A DNA stretch of 25,199 nucleotides from JAEUMG01 sp046349315 (GCA_046349315.1 JAXMCQ010000036.1:1-25199); one strand, 5' to 3'; shown: positions 6,996 through 15,307, counted from the first letter of the stretch. A program made the numbers and translations. The notes: generated from the sequence alone by a model not told the origin.

Positions 6996-7682
6996 ATGGA
7001 TGCACCTCTCGCCTATGCCCTCGCGATCGGCGAAGTCGCTTGGATCAATGTGCTATTGTCGGGCGACAACGCGGTCGTCATCGCCTTGGCGTGTCGCTCA
7101 CTTCCCGACAATCAACGCAAGCTTGGCGTTACGTTCGGCGCCGGAGCGGCGATCCTGCTCAGGATCGGTTTTGCGTTTATTGTCAGTTGGCTCCTCGACA
7201 CCCCTTTCCTGAGAGCCGCCGGCGGCGCACTGCTTCTTTATATCGCCGTCAGTCTTGCGAGGGGCGATGATGCCGAGGGCAAGGATGTTGCGGCGCCCAA
7301 TCAATTGTGGCGTGCGGTCGCGACTATTGCGATCGCCGATGCGGCCATGAGCCTCGATAATGTCATTGCCATCGCTGCCGTCGCCGACGGTGACTACTAC
7401 CTCTTCATTATTGGTCTGGTGCTGTCGATTCCACTGATCGTGGTCGGCGCGACGCTGATCACCAAACTTTTGGTGAAATTTCCAATCATCGTCTGGGCGG
7501 GTGCGGCGCTCCTTGGTTGGGTCGGCGGCCACTTGATCGCGGAGGATGAGTCTCTCATGCACCTCATGTGGAGACAGCCGCCGGAGGCCGCAGTCTACAT
7601 AATGGCGCTTGCCTGCACGATCCTTGTGGTGATTGCGGCCTACCTGCTGCGCCGCTACGACGCGCGTAAGGTGAGCGCCTAA
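6996..7682 (+). CDS. TerC family (YjbE-type) integral membrane protein
   Basis: The 228-residue protein has about seven hydrophobic helices and both TerC family signatures: LSGDNAVVIALA with SGDN at 22-25 and MSLDNVIAIAA with SLDN at 119-122. The acidic residues in these two helices are thought to bind metal. Members of this family export manganese or load metal onto secreted proteins, so Mn2+ efflux is the best guess but not shown here. The ATG at 6996 has only a weak ribosome binding site. A second ATG 4 nt on is out of frame. The 136-nt leader contains the hairpin GCCGG-CACG-CCGGC at about 6942-6955, but I could not build a yybP-ykoY (Mn2+) riboswitch from it. Confidence 0.87.
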   Translation: MDAPLAYALAIGEVAWINVLLSGDNAVVIALACRSLPDNQRKLGVTFGAGAAILLRIGFAFIVSWLLDTPFLRAAGGALLLYIAVSLARGDDAEGKDVAAPNQLWRAVATIAIADAAMSLDNVIAIAAVADGDYYLFIIGLVLSIPLIVVGATLITKLLVKFPIIVWAGAALLGWVGGHLIAEDESLMHLMWRQPPEAAVYIMALACTILVVIAAYLLRRYDARKVSA

Positions 7683-7724
7683 ACTTCCGTCACTTTCGCG
7701 CGCGCATCAGACTGAAGCATAACT

Positions 7725-7752
7725 TGCACACCCTCGAATTCTTGGCATAGTT
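7725..7752 (+). promoter_or_regulatory. Candidate promoter of the tct operon
   Basis: TTGCAC (7725-7730) and CATAGT (7747-7752) are spaced by 16 nt and lie about 85 nt before tctC. Downstream, CGGTCG (7783-7788) and CGACCG (7794-7799) form a 6-bp inverted repeat with a 5-nt loop, which could be an operator or a leader hairpin. Both calls rest on inspection alone. Confidence 0.35.
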
Positions 7753-7835
7753 GCAGACGGAGCTGGGTCCACCCGGCCCATCGGTCGCACGACGACCGAC
7801 ATCGGGACAATGGATGTCAGTGGAGGAACCCCCTT

Positions 7836-8807
7836 ATGCGTCGCAGGCCACTTATTGCCGTCGCTCTTTTCACCGCATTGATCGGCAGCCCCGCGCTTTT
7901 CGCCAATAACGCCGCGGCTCTCGATGAGGTCCGGATTATCGCGCCGGCAGCGCCAGGCGGAGGCTGGGATCAGACTGCGCGCGCCATGCAAGAAGCGATT
8001 CAAGGCTCGGGCGGCGCTTCGACCGTGACCGTTGAAAACGTGCCGGGTGCCGGCGGCACGGTCGGGCTGGCGCAGCTCGTGAGTCAGGAATCCGGCAAAC
8101 CCGACGTCTTGATGGTCAACGGCCTGGTCATGGTCGGTGCCATCCTCACCAACAATTCCGCCGTGACGCTCGACCAGGTGACGCCAATCGCGCGGCTCAC
8201 CGGGGAATTCGAAGTGATCGTTGTGCCAGCAGCTTCCGATATCAAGACGCTTGCCGATCTTGTCGCCAAGCTCAAGGCCGATCCAGGCGCAGTCGCCTGG
8301 GGCGGCGGTTCGGCCGGTGGCACGGACCACATCCTTGCGGGGCTTATCGCCAAGGCGGTTGGCGCTGATGTTTCAAAACTCAACTACGTGCCCTTCTCGG
8401 GCGGCGGGGAGGCCCTCGCGGCGATCATGGGCGGCCATGTGACCGCCGGCATCAGCGGCTACAGCGAATGGGCCGGCCAGATCCAGTCAGGCGAACTGCG
8501 CGCACTTGCGATCTCGGCGCCAGAGCGCCTGGCGGGTATCGACATCCCGACGCTCAAGGAACAAGGCGTCGATGTGGAGCTCGCCAATTGGCGCGCAATC
8601 GTCGCGGCACCCGGCCTCGATGAGGCACAGACCAAGGCGCTGGTCGCGGTCGTCGAAGGCGCGGTCAAGAGCGATGGCTGGAAGAAGACCCTTGCCGACA
8701 AGAACTGGACTGATCTTTACCTCTCAGGGGCCGAGTTCGCGTCATTGCTCAAGGCCGAGAATGCGCGCGTGACTGAGATCCTGAAAGGCATCGGACTCGT
8801 CCAGTAG
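7836..8807 (+). CDS. tctC: Tripartite tricarboxylate transporter substrate-binding protein
   Basis: This 323-residue protein is a periplasmic Bug/TctC-type receptor. It has a signal peptide (MRRRPLIAVALF..., cleavage near AAA at residues 26-28). The family landmarks follow: VRIIAPAAPGGGWDQTARAM near the mature N terminus, VENVPGAGGTVGLAQL, and WGGGSAGGTDHI. The AAPGGGWD loop contacts the carboxylate of the ligand in this family. It would deliver a carboxylic acid to the TctAB membrane pair encoded directly downstream. The actual substrate (citrate, another di- or tricarboxylate, or an aromatic acid) cannot be read from the sequence. GGAGG lies about 9 nt before the ATG. It is the first gene of tctC-tctB-tctA. 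Confidence 0.92.
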   Translation: MRRRPLIAVALFTALIGSPALFANNAAALDEVRIIAPAAPGGGWDQTARAMQEAIQGSGGASTVTVENVPGAGGTVGLAQLVSQESGKPDVLMVNGLVMVGAILTNNSAVTLDQVTPIARLTGEFEVIVVPAASDIKTLADLVAKLKADPGAVAWGGGSAGGTDHILAGLIAKAVGADVSKLNYVPFSGGGEALAAIMGGHVTAGISGYSEWAGQIQSGELRALAISAPERLAGIDIPTLKEQGVDVELANWRAIVAAPGLDEAQTKALVAVVEGAVKSDGWKKTLADKNWTDLYLSGAEFASLLKAENARVTEILKGIGLVQ

Positions 8808-8817
8808 CGAAACCCAC

Positions 8818-9300
8818 GTGGCGCCCAGGCAAAACGTCTCGATCGCCGGTGCCGCGATCGGCATTGGCCTGGTTCTGCTGGGCGCCGTTCTAGGCGTCGA
8901 TGCCGCACTGATGCGGGTGCCGCCAACCTATGCGAAGGTCGGCCCGCATATATTTCCGATCGTCGTGGCGGTCGGGCTCGTCATCACCGGGCTCCTTATC
9001 ACCTACAGAGCGTTCGTGCCGAAGACCGGGCCGGTTCTTGCGGCAGATGACGCGCCTACCGATTGGCGCGCGGTGGCAATCGTCTCAACCGGCTTGATAC
9101 TCGACGCACTTCTGCTCAAGCCCCTGGGCTTCATCATCACGGCGCTCGGCCTTTTCCTGATTGTCTGCTTCGCGCTCGGAAGTCGCCGTTACCTGCGCGA
9201 CGTGGTGACGGGTCTCATCCTTGCAGCAGTCACTTACTTCGGTTTCACGCGCGGGCTTGGCTTGCAATTACCGCCCGGCATCTTTGCCGGAGTATTCTGA
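8818..9300 (+). CDS. tctB: Tripartite tricarboxylate transporter small membrane subunit
   Basis: The 160-residue protein has four predicted membrane helices, separated by the loop PTYAKVGPHIFPIVVAVG and later LGFIITALGLFLIVCFAL, the usual TctB pattern. TctB is the small, poorly conserved membrane subunit that pairs with TctA in the inner membrane. The start is GTG at 8818, 10 nt after the tctC stop, with no strong ribosome binding site visible. Translation may therefore depend partly on that of tctC. tctA starts 2 nt after its stop. Confidence 0.88.
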   Translation: MAPRQNVSIAGAAIGIGLVLLGAVLGVDAALMRVPPTYAKVGPHIFPIVVAVGLVITGLLITYRAFVPKTGPVLAADDAPTDWRAVAIVSTGLILDALLLKPLGFIITALGLFLIVCFALGSRRYLRDVVTGLILAAVTYFGFTRGLGLQLPPGIFAGVF

Positions 9301-9302
9301 CC

Positions 9303-10811
9303 GTGGAAGTATTCTCCGCACTCCTCGATGGCTTTGCGACGGCGGCGACACCGATCAACCTGTTCTGGTGCTTGGTCGGCACAACACTCGGCACGGCGAT
9401 CGGCATTCTCCCGGGGATCGGACCGGCGCTCACCATCGCGCTACTTCTGCCGGTCACCGCCAAACTCGATCCGACCGGCGCCTTCATCATGTTTGCCGGG
9501 CTCTATTACGGCGCGATGTACGGGAGTTCGACGACCTCGATCCTGCTTAACACGCCGGGCGAATCGGGTTCGATCGTGACTGCGGTCGAGGGCAATCTCA
9601 TGGCTCGCCAGGGACGCGGCGCCGCTGCCCTCGCGACGGCTGCAATCGGCTCATTCGTAGCCGGCACATTGGGAACAATCGCGATCACCTTTCTCGCGCC
9701 GCTTTTCGTCAAGCTCGCCTTGCTCTTCGGCCCGGCAGAATATTTCGCACTGATGATCCTCGCCTTCACGACAGTCTCAGCGCTGCTCGGCGCCTCGTTC
9801 TTGCGCGGCGTGGTCAGCCTTTTCCTGGGTCTCGCATTGGGTCTCGTCGGGACCGACGTGCTCACCGGCCAGCCACGCCTCACCTTCGGAAGTCTCGAAC
9901 TCCTGCGCGGCATCGACGTAGTCGTCGTGGCGGTGGGTCTGTTCGCGGTTGGTGAGGCGCTTTTCATGGCTTCGCGGCCAGACCTACGGGCTGCGGATCT
10001 GATCCCCATCAAGGGTTCTCTCTTCATGACGAAGGAAGAATGGCGGCGCTCGTGGAAACCCTGGTTGCGCGGCGCGGGGATCGGCTTTCCCTTCGGCGCG
10101 CTGCCCGCCGGAGGTACCGAAATCCCGACTTTCCTTTCATACTTCGTCGAGAAAAAGCTGACGAAGCATCCCGAAGAGTTCGGCAAAGGCGCGATCGAAG
10201 GCGTGGCGGGCCCCGAGGCGGCGAACAATGCCGCGGTCGCCGGTGTGCTTGTGCCGCTTCTCACACTTGGACTTCCAACATCGGCGACCGCCGCCATCCT
10301 GCTTGCCGCCTTCGAGCAGTATAATCTGAAGCCAGGCCCCCTGCTCTTTGCCGGCTCATCGACACTCGTCTGGGGGCTCATTGCCAGTCTCTATATCGGC
10401 AATCTGATGCTCCTGGTGCTGAACCTGCCACTCGCCGGCTTGTGGGTAAGATTGCTCGCCATTCCGCAGCCGCTTCTCTATGGCGGCATCCTTCTCTTCT
10501 CAACACTCGGCGTCTATGCGCTCAACAATTCGACCTTCGATCTGATCCTGCTTTTCATCGTCGGGGTGTTGGGATTCCTCATGCGCCGCTACGACTTTCC
10601 GGTGGCGCCGTGCATCATCGGCCTCATCCTCGGAAAGCTCGCGGAAGCCCAGTTCCGCCGTGCAATGAGCATCAGCCAAGGCGATCCCCTGGTGTTCGTA
10701 ACGCATCCCATCTCTGCGGCATTGCTGCTGATCGCGCTGATCGTGCTTGTCGCGCCGATGGTCTATCGCTGGAGAGCCGCTTCCTCAGGAATGCCCAAGG
10801 CGGCGGGATAG
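9303..10811 (+). CDS. tctA: Tripartite tricarboxylate transporter large permease subunit
   Basis: The 502-residue permease has about 12 hydrophobic segments and the family hallmarks LGTAIGILPGIGPALTIALL, YGAMYGSSTTSILLNTPGE and LGLPTSATAAILLAAF. These glycine-rich re-entrant stretches are typical of TctA. It imports the ligand delivered by TctC using the ion gradient. I chose the GTG at 9303, giving MEVFSALLDGFATAATPINL. It begins 2 nt after the tctB stop and gives the normal family length, whereas the open frame runs back to 9063 through tctB. No two-component tctDE-like regulator lies beside it. The next gene is on the opposite strand 80 nt away, and no clear terminator was found in that gap. 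Confidence 0.93.
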   Translation: MEVFSALLDGFATAATPINLFWCLVGTTLGTAIGILPGIGPALTIALLLPVTAKLDPTGAFIMFAGLYYGAMYGSSTTSILLNTPGESGSIVTAVEGNLMARQGRGAAALATAAIGSFVAGTLGTIAITFLAPLFVKLALLFGPAEYFALMILAFTTVSALLGASFLRGVVSLFLGLALGLVGTDVLTGQPRLTFGSLELLRGIDVVVVAVGLFAVGEALFMASRPDLRAADLIPIKGSLFMTKEEWRRSWKPWLRGAGIGFPFGALPAGGTEIPTFLSYFVEKKLTKHPEEFGKGAIEGVAGPEAANNAAVAGVLVPLLTLGLPTSATAAILLAAFEQYNLKPGPLLFAGSSTLVWGLIASLYIGNLMLLVLNLPLAGLWVRLLAIPQPLLYGGILLFSTLGVYALNNSTFDLILLFIVGVLGFLMRRYDFPVAPCIIGLILGKLAEAQFRRAMSISQGDPLVFVTHPISAALLLIALIVLVAPMVYRWRAASSGMPKAAG

Positions 10812-10891
10812 CAAGACCTCCCGGCGCGACCCTTCCAGGCTACCGGAGAAAGCTTCTTCCCGCTGCACCGGCCTTTCGGCGGCAACGGTAA

Positions 10892-11389
10892 CTACGCCCG
10901 CGCCATGAAATCCATCTTGCCCAATTCGACGCCATTGTGCCGCAAGAGCGCATAGGCGGTGGTCAGATGAAAATAGAAATTCGGCAATACGAAAGTGTTG
11001 AGATAGTCGGAGCCCTTGAAGTTCATTTCCTGGCCGCCGACCTTGAGCGTCACGGTGCGATCCGCGGCATCAGCGAACTGGTCCTTCTTCAGCGACTTCA
11101 AGAAGTCCGTGGTCTTTCGGATGCGTGCGTGGAGTTCTTCGAAGGTTTTCTCCTCATCCGGGAAGGACGGTACCGGCACGCCGGCCAGCCTCGCGCCGGC
11201 GCCCTTGCCGAAATCGCAGGCCAATTGAACCTGCCGGGTGAAGGTATACATGTCGGGAAAAAGACGCGCCTTCAACAGCGCATCGGGGTCGATCTTCTTC
11301 GACTGAACATAGGCCTCGGCCTTGTGAAGGATCGAGCCAAGTCCGGTCAGGAAATGGACGAAGATCGGGACAGACGCATCATACATCAT
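10892..11389 (-). CDS. DUF1993 family protein
   Basis: The 165-residue soluble protein matches DUF1993. It starts MMYDASVPIFVHFLTGLGSI, followed by KIDPDALLKARLFPDMYTF, TRQVQLACDFGKGAGARLAG and the C-terminal FYFHLTTAYALLRHNGVELG. The family is thought to share the four-helix DinB/YfiT-like fold, whose members often bind a metal or a thiol. His147 in FYFHLTTAY is conserved in recalled relatives. No biochemical role is established. It starts 7 nt after the stop of aspartate aminotransferase on the same strand, so the two are very likely co-transcribed. Either of the two adjacent ATG codons could be used. Confidence 0.85.
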   Translation of the reverse strand: MMYDASVPIFVHFLTGLGSILHKAEAYVQSKKIDPDALLKARLFPDMYTFTRQVQLACDFGKGAGARLAGVPVPSFPDEEKTFEELHARIRKTTDFLKSLKKDQFADAADRTVTLKVGGQEMNFKGSDYLNTFVLPNFYFHLTTAYALLRHNGVELGKMDFMARA

Positions 11390-11396
11390 GGGTGTG

Positions 11397-12599
11397 TTAC
11401 CTCAGGTTGCCGCAGAAACGCTGGATGCGATGGCAGGCGTCCTCGAGAACCTCGGTCGCCGTCGCATAGGAAATCCGGAAAAAGGGCGACATGCCGAAGG
11501 CCGCACCGTGAACCGCGGCGACGCCTTCGGCAGCAAGCAACTCGGTGACGAAGTCCTCGTCCGAATTGATCAGATTGCCCGACGGCGCCTTGCGGCCGAT
11601 TGCTCCCTTACAGGAAGGATAAACATAAAAGGCGCCTTCCGGGGTCGGGCATGAAATGCCCTTCGCCTGGTTCAGCATCGAGACGACAAGGTCGCGCCGT
11701 TCCTTGAAGATGGCGTTGTGCTTGGCAATGAAGCCCTGCGGGCCGTTCAAGGCTTCGACCGCCGCCCATTGCGCGATGGACGAGGGGTTGGAGGTCGACT
11801 GCGACTGGAGCTTCGACATCGCCTTGATAAGCGCCTCGGGTGCTCCGCCATAGCCGATGCGCCATCCGGTCATGCAATAGGCCTTGGAAACCCCGTTCAT
11901 GGTGAGCGTGCGCTCATAGAGCGCGGGCTCGACCTGGGCAGGCGTCGTGAATTTGAAGTCGTCATAGACGAGATGTTCATACATGTCGTCGGTGAGCACC
12001 CAGACTTGGCTATGACGCATAAGCACGTCGGTCACCTTCTTCAGCTCATCGCGGGTATAGGCCGCGCCGCTCGGGTTGGAGGGCGAGTTGAAGATGAACC
12101 ACTTGGTACGAGGTGTGATCGCCTTTTCGAGCGCCTCGGGCTGGACCTTGAAGCCGTGCTCGGCGGTGGTTGGCACGAAGACCGGCTTGCCGCCCGCCAG
12201 CATGACGATGTCGGGATAGCTCACCCAGTAAGGCGCGGGGATCACCACCTCGTCGCCCGGATTGACGGTCGCCATCAGCGCGTTGAACAGCACCTGCTTG
12301 CCGCCCGTTCCGACCGAAATCTGCGATGGCTTGTAGTCGAGGCCGTTCTCGCGCTTGAACTTGGCGGCGATCGCCTTCTTGAGTTCGGGCAGTCCGTCGA
12401 CGGCTGTATATTTCGTCTCGCCGCGCTTGATCGCCGCGATCGCCGCTTCCTTGATGTTGTCGGGCGTGTCGAAATCGGGTTCGCCGGCGGACAGGCCGAT
12501 GATGTCGCGGCCTTCGGCTTTAAGCGCCATCGCCTTATTGGAAATCGCAATGGTGGCCGAAGGTTGAATGCGGTTAAGCGCGTCTGAAATAAAGCCCAT
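11397..12599 (-). CDS. aatA: Aspartate aminotransferase (class I PLP)
   Basis: This 400-residue fold-type I aminotransferase has all key features: LSAGEPDFDTPDNIKEAA near the N terminus, YWVSYPD (125-130), the cofactor-binding NSPSNPSGA (171-179), Asp204 in LTDDMYEHL, the Schiff-base Lys239 in MNGVSKAYCMTGWRIGY, and a C-terminal FRISYATA arginine that binds the substrate carboxylate. It converts oxaloacetate and glutamate to aspartate and 2-oxoglutarate in the cytoplasm. Some alphaproteobacterial homologues also transaminate prephenate for tyrosine and phenylalanine synthesis, and that activity cannot be ruled in or out. The ATG at 12599 is preceded by GAGGA. It follows the OsmC gene by 71 nt and leads straight into the DUF1993 gene. 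Confidence 0.95.
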   Translation of the reverse strand: MGFISDALNRIQPSATIAISNKAMALKAEGRDIIGLSAGEPDFDTPDNIKEAAIAAIKRGETKYTAVDGLPELKKAIAAKFKRENGLDYKPSQISVGTGGKQVLFNALMATVNPGDEVVIPAPYWVSYPDIVMLAGGKPVFVPTTAEHGFKVQPEALEKAITPRTKWFIFNSPSNPSGAAYTRDELKKVTDVLMRHSQVWVLTDDMYEHLVYDDFKFTTPAQVEPALYERTLTMNGVSKAYCMTGWRIGYGGAPEALIKAMSKLQSQSTSNPSSIAQWAAVEALNGPQGFIAKHNAIFKERRDLVVSMLNQAKGISCPTPEGAFYVYPSCKGAIGRKAPSGNLINSDEDFVTELLAAEGVAAVHGAAFGMSPFFRISYATATEVLEDACHRIQRFCGNLR

Positions 12600-12670
12600 T
12601 ACGGCGGATCCTCACGTTGGCGCGCTGTCTGGTAGCCGTAAGGCGCAATTCCCGCAAGTCTTGGCGCCGG

Positions 12671-13177
12671 TCAGGACCAGCGCGTGGAGACCGCGACCGG
12701 CGGCGGCTTGCACAAGGTCTGGTAAACGACGCAATAGCGTTCGGTCAGTTTGATCAGCGAGGCGCGCTGTTCGTCAGTCAGCTTGCCGGCGATATCGAAG
12801 GTCAGCCTGATCGCCCGGAATCCTACAGGCGCCTCCTTGGCGACACCGAGCGTGCCGCGGAAATCGAGATCACCCTCCGCCTTGACCACCGCCTCGTCAA
12901 TCTTGAGGTCCAGCGCGGTCGCCACCGCGTTCAAGGTTACGCCGGCGCAGGCAACCAAGGCCTGTAGCAGCATATCGCCGGAGCAGGCATGCAGCCCCGA
13001 GCCTCCGGTCGCCGGATGGAGGCCTGCCTCAACGATCGCGCGTGCGGTATCTACCGAGCAGGTGACGCCCTCGCCCAGCCGCCCTTCTGCCTTCAGCGTG
13101 ATCAGTGCCGACTCCGCCTGCTCACGGTAGCGGGCCTTCAACGGTGTTTGAATTTCGCGCAACTCTTCGGCCTTCAT
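12671..13177 (-). CDS. OsmC family protein
   Basis: The 168-residue protein belongs to the OsmC/Ohr superfamily of thiol-dependent peroxidases. The two expected cysteines are present: Cys77 in QALVACAGVTLNAVA and Cys149 in TERYCVVYQTL. The rest has the usual layout: an N-terminal strand domain with GGSGLHACSGDMLL, and the segment VGFRAIRLTFDIAGKL before the second helix. It probably reduces organic hydroperoxides, or belongs to an OsmC branch of unknown substrate. I chose the ATG at 13177, with AAAGGG about 9 nt upstream, over a TTG two codons earlier. It diverges from the FAD monooxygenase gene across 81 nt and is followed on its own strand by aspartate aminotransferase. Confidence 0.88.
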   Translation of the reverse strand: MKAEELREIQTPLKARYREQAESALITLKAEGRLGEGVTCSVDTARAIVEAGLHPATGGSGLHACSGDMLLQALVACAGVTLNAVATALDLKIDEAVVKAEGDLDFRGTLGVAKEAPVGFRAIRLTFDIAGKLTDEQRASLIKLTERYCVVYQTLCKPPPVAVSTRWS

Positions 13178-13258
13178 TGGCAATGCCCTTTCGCCAACTA
13201 TGGAAACTCGTCATAGGATAAGGCATTTTTAGCGGCGAAGCACGAACCGGACAGCTTG

Positions 13259-14446
13259 ATGCGCAGGCCAGACTCGGGACTTCCTATGGTTGTAGCCGGA
13301 GGCGGCATTGCCGGTCTGGCAGCAGCCTTAGGGTTAGCGCGGATCGGCGCCGACAGCCTGGTTCTCGAGCAAAGCGCGGCCTTCAGCGAGGTCGGTGCCG
13401 GGTTACAGGTCGGCCCAAACGCGGTCCGGGCATTGCGCTGGCTCGGCGCGCTGGAGGCGATTGAGCCCTACCTCTTTTCTCCCCCCGCAATCCGGATCTT
13501 GGATGGCCCGACTGGGCGCGAATTAATGGCGATTCGCTTGGGGTCGCAGTTTGCGCGCCGGTTTGGCGAGCCCTATCACGTTGTTCACCGGGCCGATCTT
13601 CTCATGGGGTTACTGTCGGCGGCCGGTGCGCAACCGGCAATCGGCGTCGAAACCTCGGCGCAAGTTGCCGAAATCACCCAGGAGCGCGGAAGCCTCGTCC
13701 TTGCAACCGATGACGGGCGTACGCTCAATGCGGCCGCCGTCATCGGCGCCGACGGGATCAGGTCGACGGTGCGGCGATTTCTGCCGCGTGAAGGCGGCCC
13801 GACCTATCGCGGCTATGCGATCTACCGGGCGTTGATCCCGGTCGAAGGAATGCCTGAGGAGTTGCTCGACGATTGTGTCTGCCTATGGCTCTGCCCCGGC
13901 GGGCATGTCGTCCACTATCCTGTGCGCGCCGGTAGCGCGATGAACATCGTGGCTGTCGTGGACAGTCCGTGGAATTCCGAGCGCTGGAGCGAACCCGCCA
14001 TGCGCGACGAGCTCAATCCTGTTTTTGCCTATTCGTGTGATGCCTTGCGCTCGCTCACCCTTCACCCCCTCATCTGGACCAAATGGGCTGGCGCCGATCT
14101 GGAGCCCAGCCCGGTCTGGTCGCGTGGCCGGGTGACCCTTATCGGCGATGCCGCGCATGCTACCCTGCCTTTCCTCGCGCAGGGTGCGGCCATGTCACTG
14201 GAGGATGCCGTTGTTCTAGCCCGGACGCTGCGGCGCAACGGCATTTCCGACGGGTTCGAACTCTATGTGCGACTGCGCTATCAGCGGACGCGCCGGTTGA
14301 CATTGGCGTCCCGAAAGGCCGGCTGGCATTACCACCTCGATGGAATCGCTCGAAAGGCGCGGAATGGGTTGCTGAGGGCCGTGTCGCCCAATCGCTTCCT
14401 CGGCCGGCTTTCGTGGATCTACAGTTACGATCCGCTTGCCGACTGA
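13259..14446 (+). CDS. FAD-dependent aromatic-ring-type monooxygenase
   Basis: The 395-residue flavoprotein has the three class A monooxygenase fingerprints: the dinucleotide-binding GGGIAGL at 14-20, the DG motif GADGIRS at 163-169 (binds FAD and NADPH), and the GD motif LIGDAAHATLPFLAQGAAMS around 294-313. Length and spacing fit salicylate 1-hydroxylase, 3-hydroxybenzoate 6-hydroxylase and similar enzymes that hydroxylate an aromatic ring with NAD(P)H and O2. The substrate cannot be assigned, and no ring-cleavage or aromatic-degradation genes lie nearby. The ATG at 13259 is preferred over the TTG just before it. The ribosome binding site is weak. It diverges from the OsmC gene. Confidence 0.88.
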   Translation: MRRPDSGLPMVVAGGGIAGLAAALGLARIGADSLVLEQSAAFSEVGAGLQVGPNAVRALRWLGALEAIEPYLFSPPAIRILDGPTGRELMAIRLGSQFARRFGEPYHVVHRADLLMGLLSAAGAQPAIGVETSAQVAEITQERGSLVLATDDGRTLNAAAVIGADGIRSTVRRFLPREGGPTYRGYAIYRALIPVEGMPEELLDDCVCLWLCPGGHVVHYPVRAGSAMNIVAVVDSPWNSERWSEPAMRDELNPVFAYSCDALRSLTLHPLIWTKWAGADLEPSPVWSRGRVTLIGDAAHATLPFLAQGAAMSLEDAVVLARTLRRNGISDGFELYVRLRYQRTRRLTLASRKAGWHYHLDGIARKARNGLLRAVSPNRFLGRLSWIYSYDPLAD

Positions 14447-14557
14447 CGCCGCCGCAAATTTGCCTCAGGGCGCTCCGTTGCGCGCCACAATTGCGCTAAG
14501 GCCCCGCCACCATTGCCGTGCATAGGAATACTCATCGATTCGAAGAGAGACGGTCCC
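14447..14557. other. Short intergenic gap after the monooxygenase gene
   Basis: The 327-nt gap between the monooxygenase and the first TPR gene holds only one supportable item, the small ORF at 14558-14683. This left part has the palindrome CAAATTTG near 14455-14462 and a weak GC-rich hairpin but no T-run, so no terminator is called. The right part (14684-14773) has a small GCAT/ATGC repeat and no promoter I could defend. Confidence 0.4.
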
Positions 14558-14683
14558 ATGCGTTCGCGCGACGGCGATGCCGCATCATTCAAGCTCCTGG
14601 GTCTGACGGCCGCCGGCCTATCCGCCGCGCTTTTCGTACTGCTGGCCTTTCTGAGTACCGGCGGCTTCCAGATCACAATCTGA
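14558..14683 (+). CDS. Small single-span membrane protein, 41 residues (putative)
   Basis: The ATG at 14558 opens a 41-codon frame ending in TGA at 14681-14683. The product has a charged start (MRSRDGDAASFK), one hydrophobic stretch of about 20 residues (LLGLTAAGLSAALFVLLAFL), then a short tail ending GGFQITI. Charge placement suggests an N-in inner-membrane helix. A purine-rich stretch GAAGAGAGA lies 8-16 nt before the ATG and could serve as a ribosome binding site. I recognise no family. It is plausible because of the clean charged-then-hydrophobic pattern. A chance ORF remains possible at this length and GC content. Confidence 0.45.
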   Translation: MRSRDGDAASFKLLGLTAAGLSAALFVLLAFLSTGGFQITI

Positions 14684-14773
14684 GCCAGGCCACCGCTCAC
14701 GTAAATGTGAGGCATGCATTATGCTCCCGCGCGCCTTCCGGGTTAGACTGCTGTGGCAACACGGGAGCCGGTC

Positions 14774-15307
14774 ATGATCGTGCGATTTCTGACAGTCAGC
14801 GCGTTGGCGTTCAGCTTGGGTATTGGCGTTTCCTCGGTCGCTTTCGCGGCCGGCAATGGCGGGAATTCCGGGAATAGCGGTGCCCAGAACTGCAAAGCCG
14901 GGGAAGTCTGGAGCAATTCGGCCAAGAAATGCGTGAAGGCGAATTCGGGACTGGTTCCAGACGATGAGCTTTACGAACAGGGGCGTGAACTTGCCCTCGC
15001 CGGTAATTTCGACCGGGCGATCGAGACTCTCGAAGCCATCCGCGACAAGGACAATCCGGCGGTCCTCAACTATCTCGGCTATTCGCATCGCAAGGCGGGA
15101 ATGATCGACCAGGGGATCGCGTATTATCATCAGGCCCTCGCAATCGACCCCGACTTCGTACTCGCCCGCGAGTATCTCGGGGAAGGTTATGTGGCGGCCG
15201 GGAATGTGGATCTCGCTCGCCAACAGCTAGAGGAAATCGGAACCCGCTGCGGAACCAATTGCGAGGAATATATCGAACTCGCCGAGGTCATTGCTTCCGC
15301 CCAATAG
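14774..15307 (+). CDS. Exported TPR protein with Cys-pair motif, copy 1
   Basis: The 177-residue protein has a signal peptide (to about residue 27, ending SSVAFAAG), a short Gly/Asn/Ser linker, a cysteine pair (Cys40 and Cys53) in CKAGEVWSNSAKKCV, then PDDELYEQGRELALAG leading into about three TPR-like helical repeats (NYLGYSHRKAGMIDQGIAYY, AREYLGEGYVAAGNVDLARQ). The C terminus carries a second cysteine pair in RCGTNCEEY. TPR domains mediate protein-protein contacts, so a periplasmic scaffold is likely, but the role is unknown. I chose ATG 14774 because GGGAG lies about 8 nt before it; a GTG at 14753 has no such site. It is followed 71 nt later by a close paralogue on the same strand. Confidence 0.85.
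   Translation: MIVRFLTVSALAFSLGIGVSSVAFAAGNGGNSGNSGAQNCKAGEVWSNSAKKCVKANSGLVPDDELYEQGRELALAGNFDRAIETLEAIRDKDNPAVLNYLGYSHRKAGMIDQGIAYYHQALAIDPDFVLAREYLGEGYVAAGNVDLARQQLEEIGTRCGTNCEEYIELAEVIASAQ

Noticed and set aside
7744..7756. TGGC...TGC resembling a sigma54 promoter before tctC
   Set aside because: The spacing between the GG and GC elements is too short for sigma54, which needs a fixed distance of about 10 nt.
9063..9302. N-terminal extension of TctA within tctB
   Set aside because: The extra 80 residues are tctB in another frame and resemble no TctA. A GTG at 9303 gives the normal length.
10812..10891. Terminator between tctA and the DUF1993 gene
   Set aside because: Only short imperfect stems without a T-run on either strand.
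11718..12587. 289-codon + strand frame opposite aspartate aminotransferase
   Set aside because: It is antisense to a clearly functional enzyme with all catalytic residues, has no ribosome binding site and no family resemblance.
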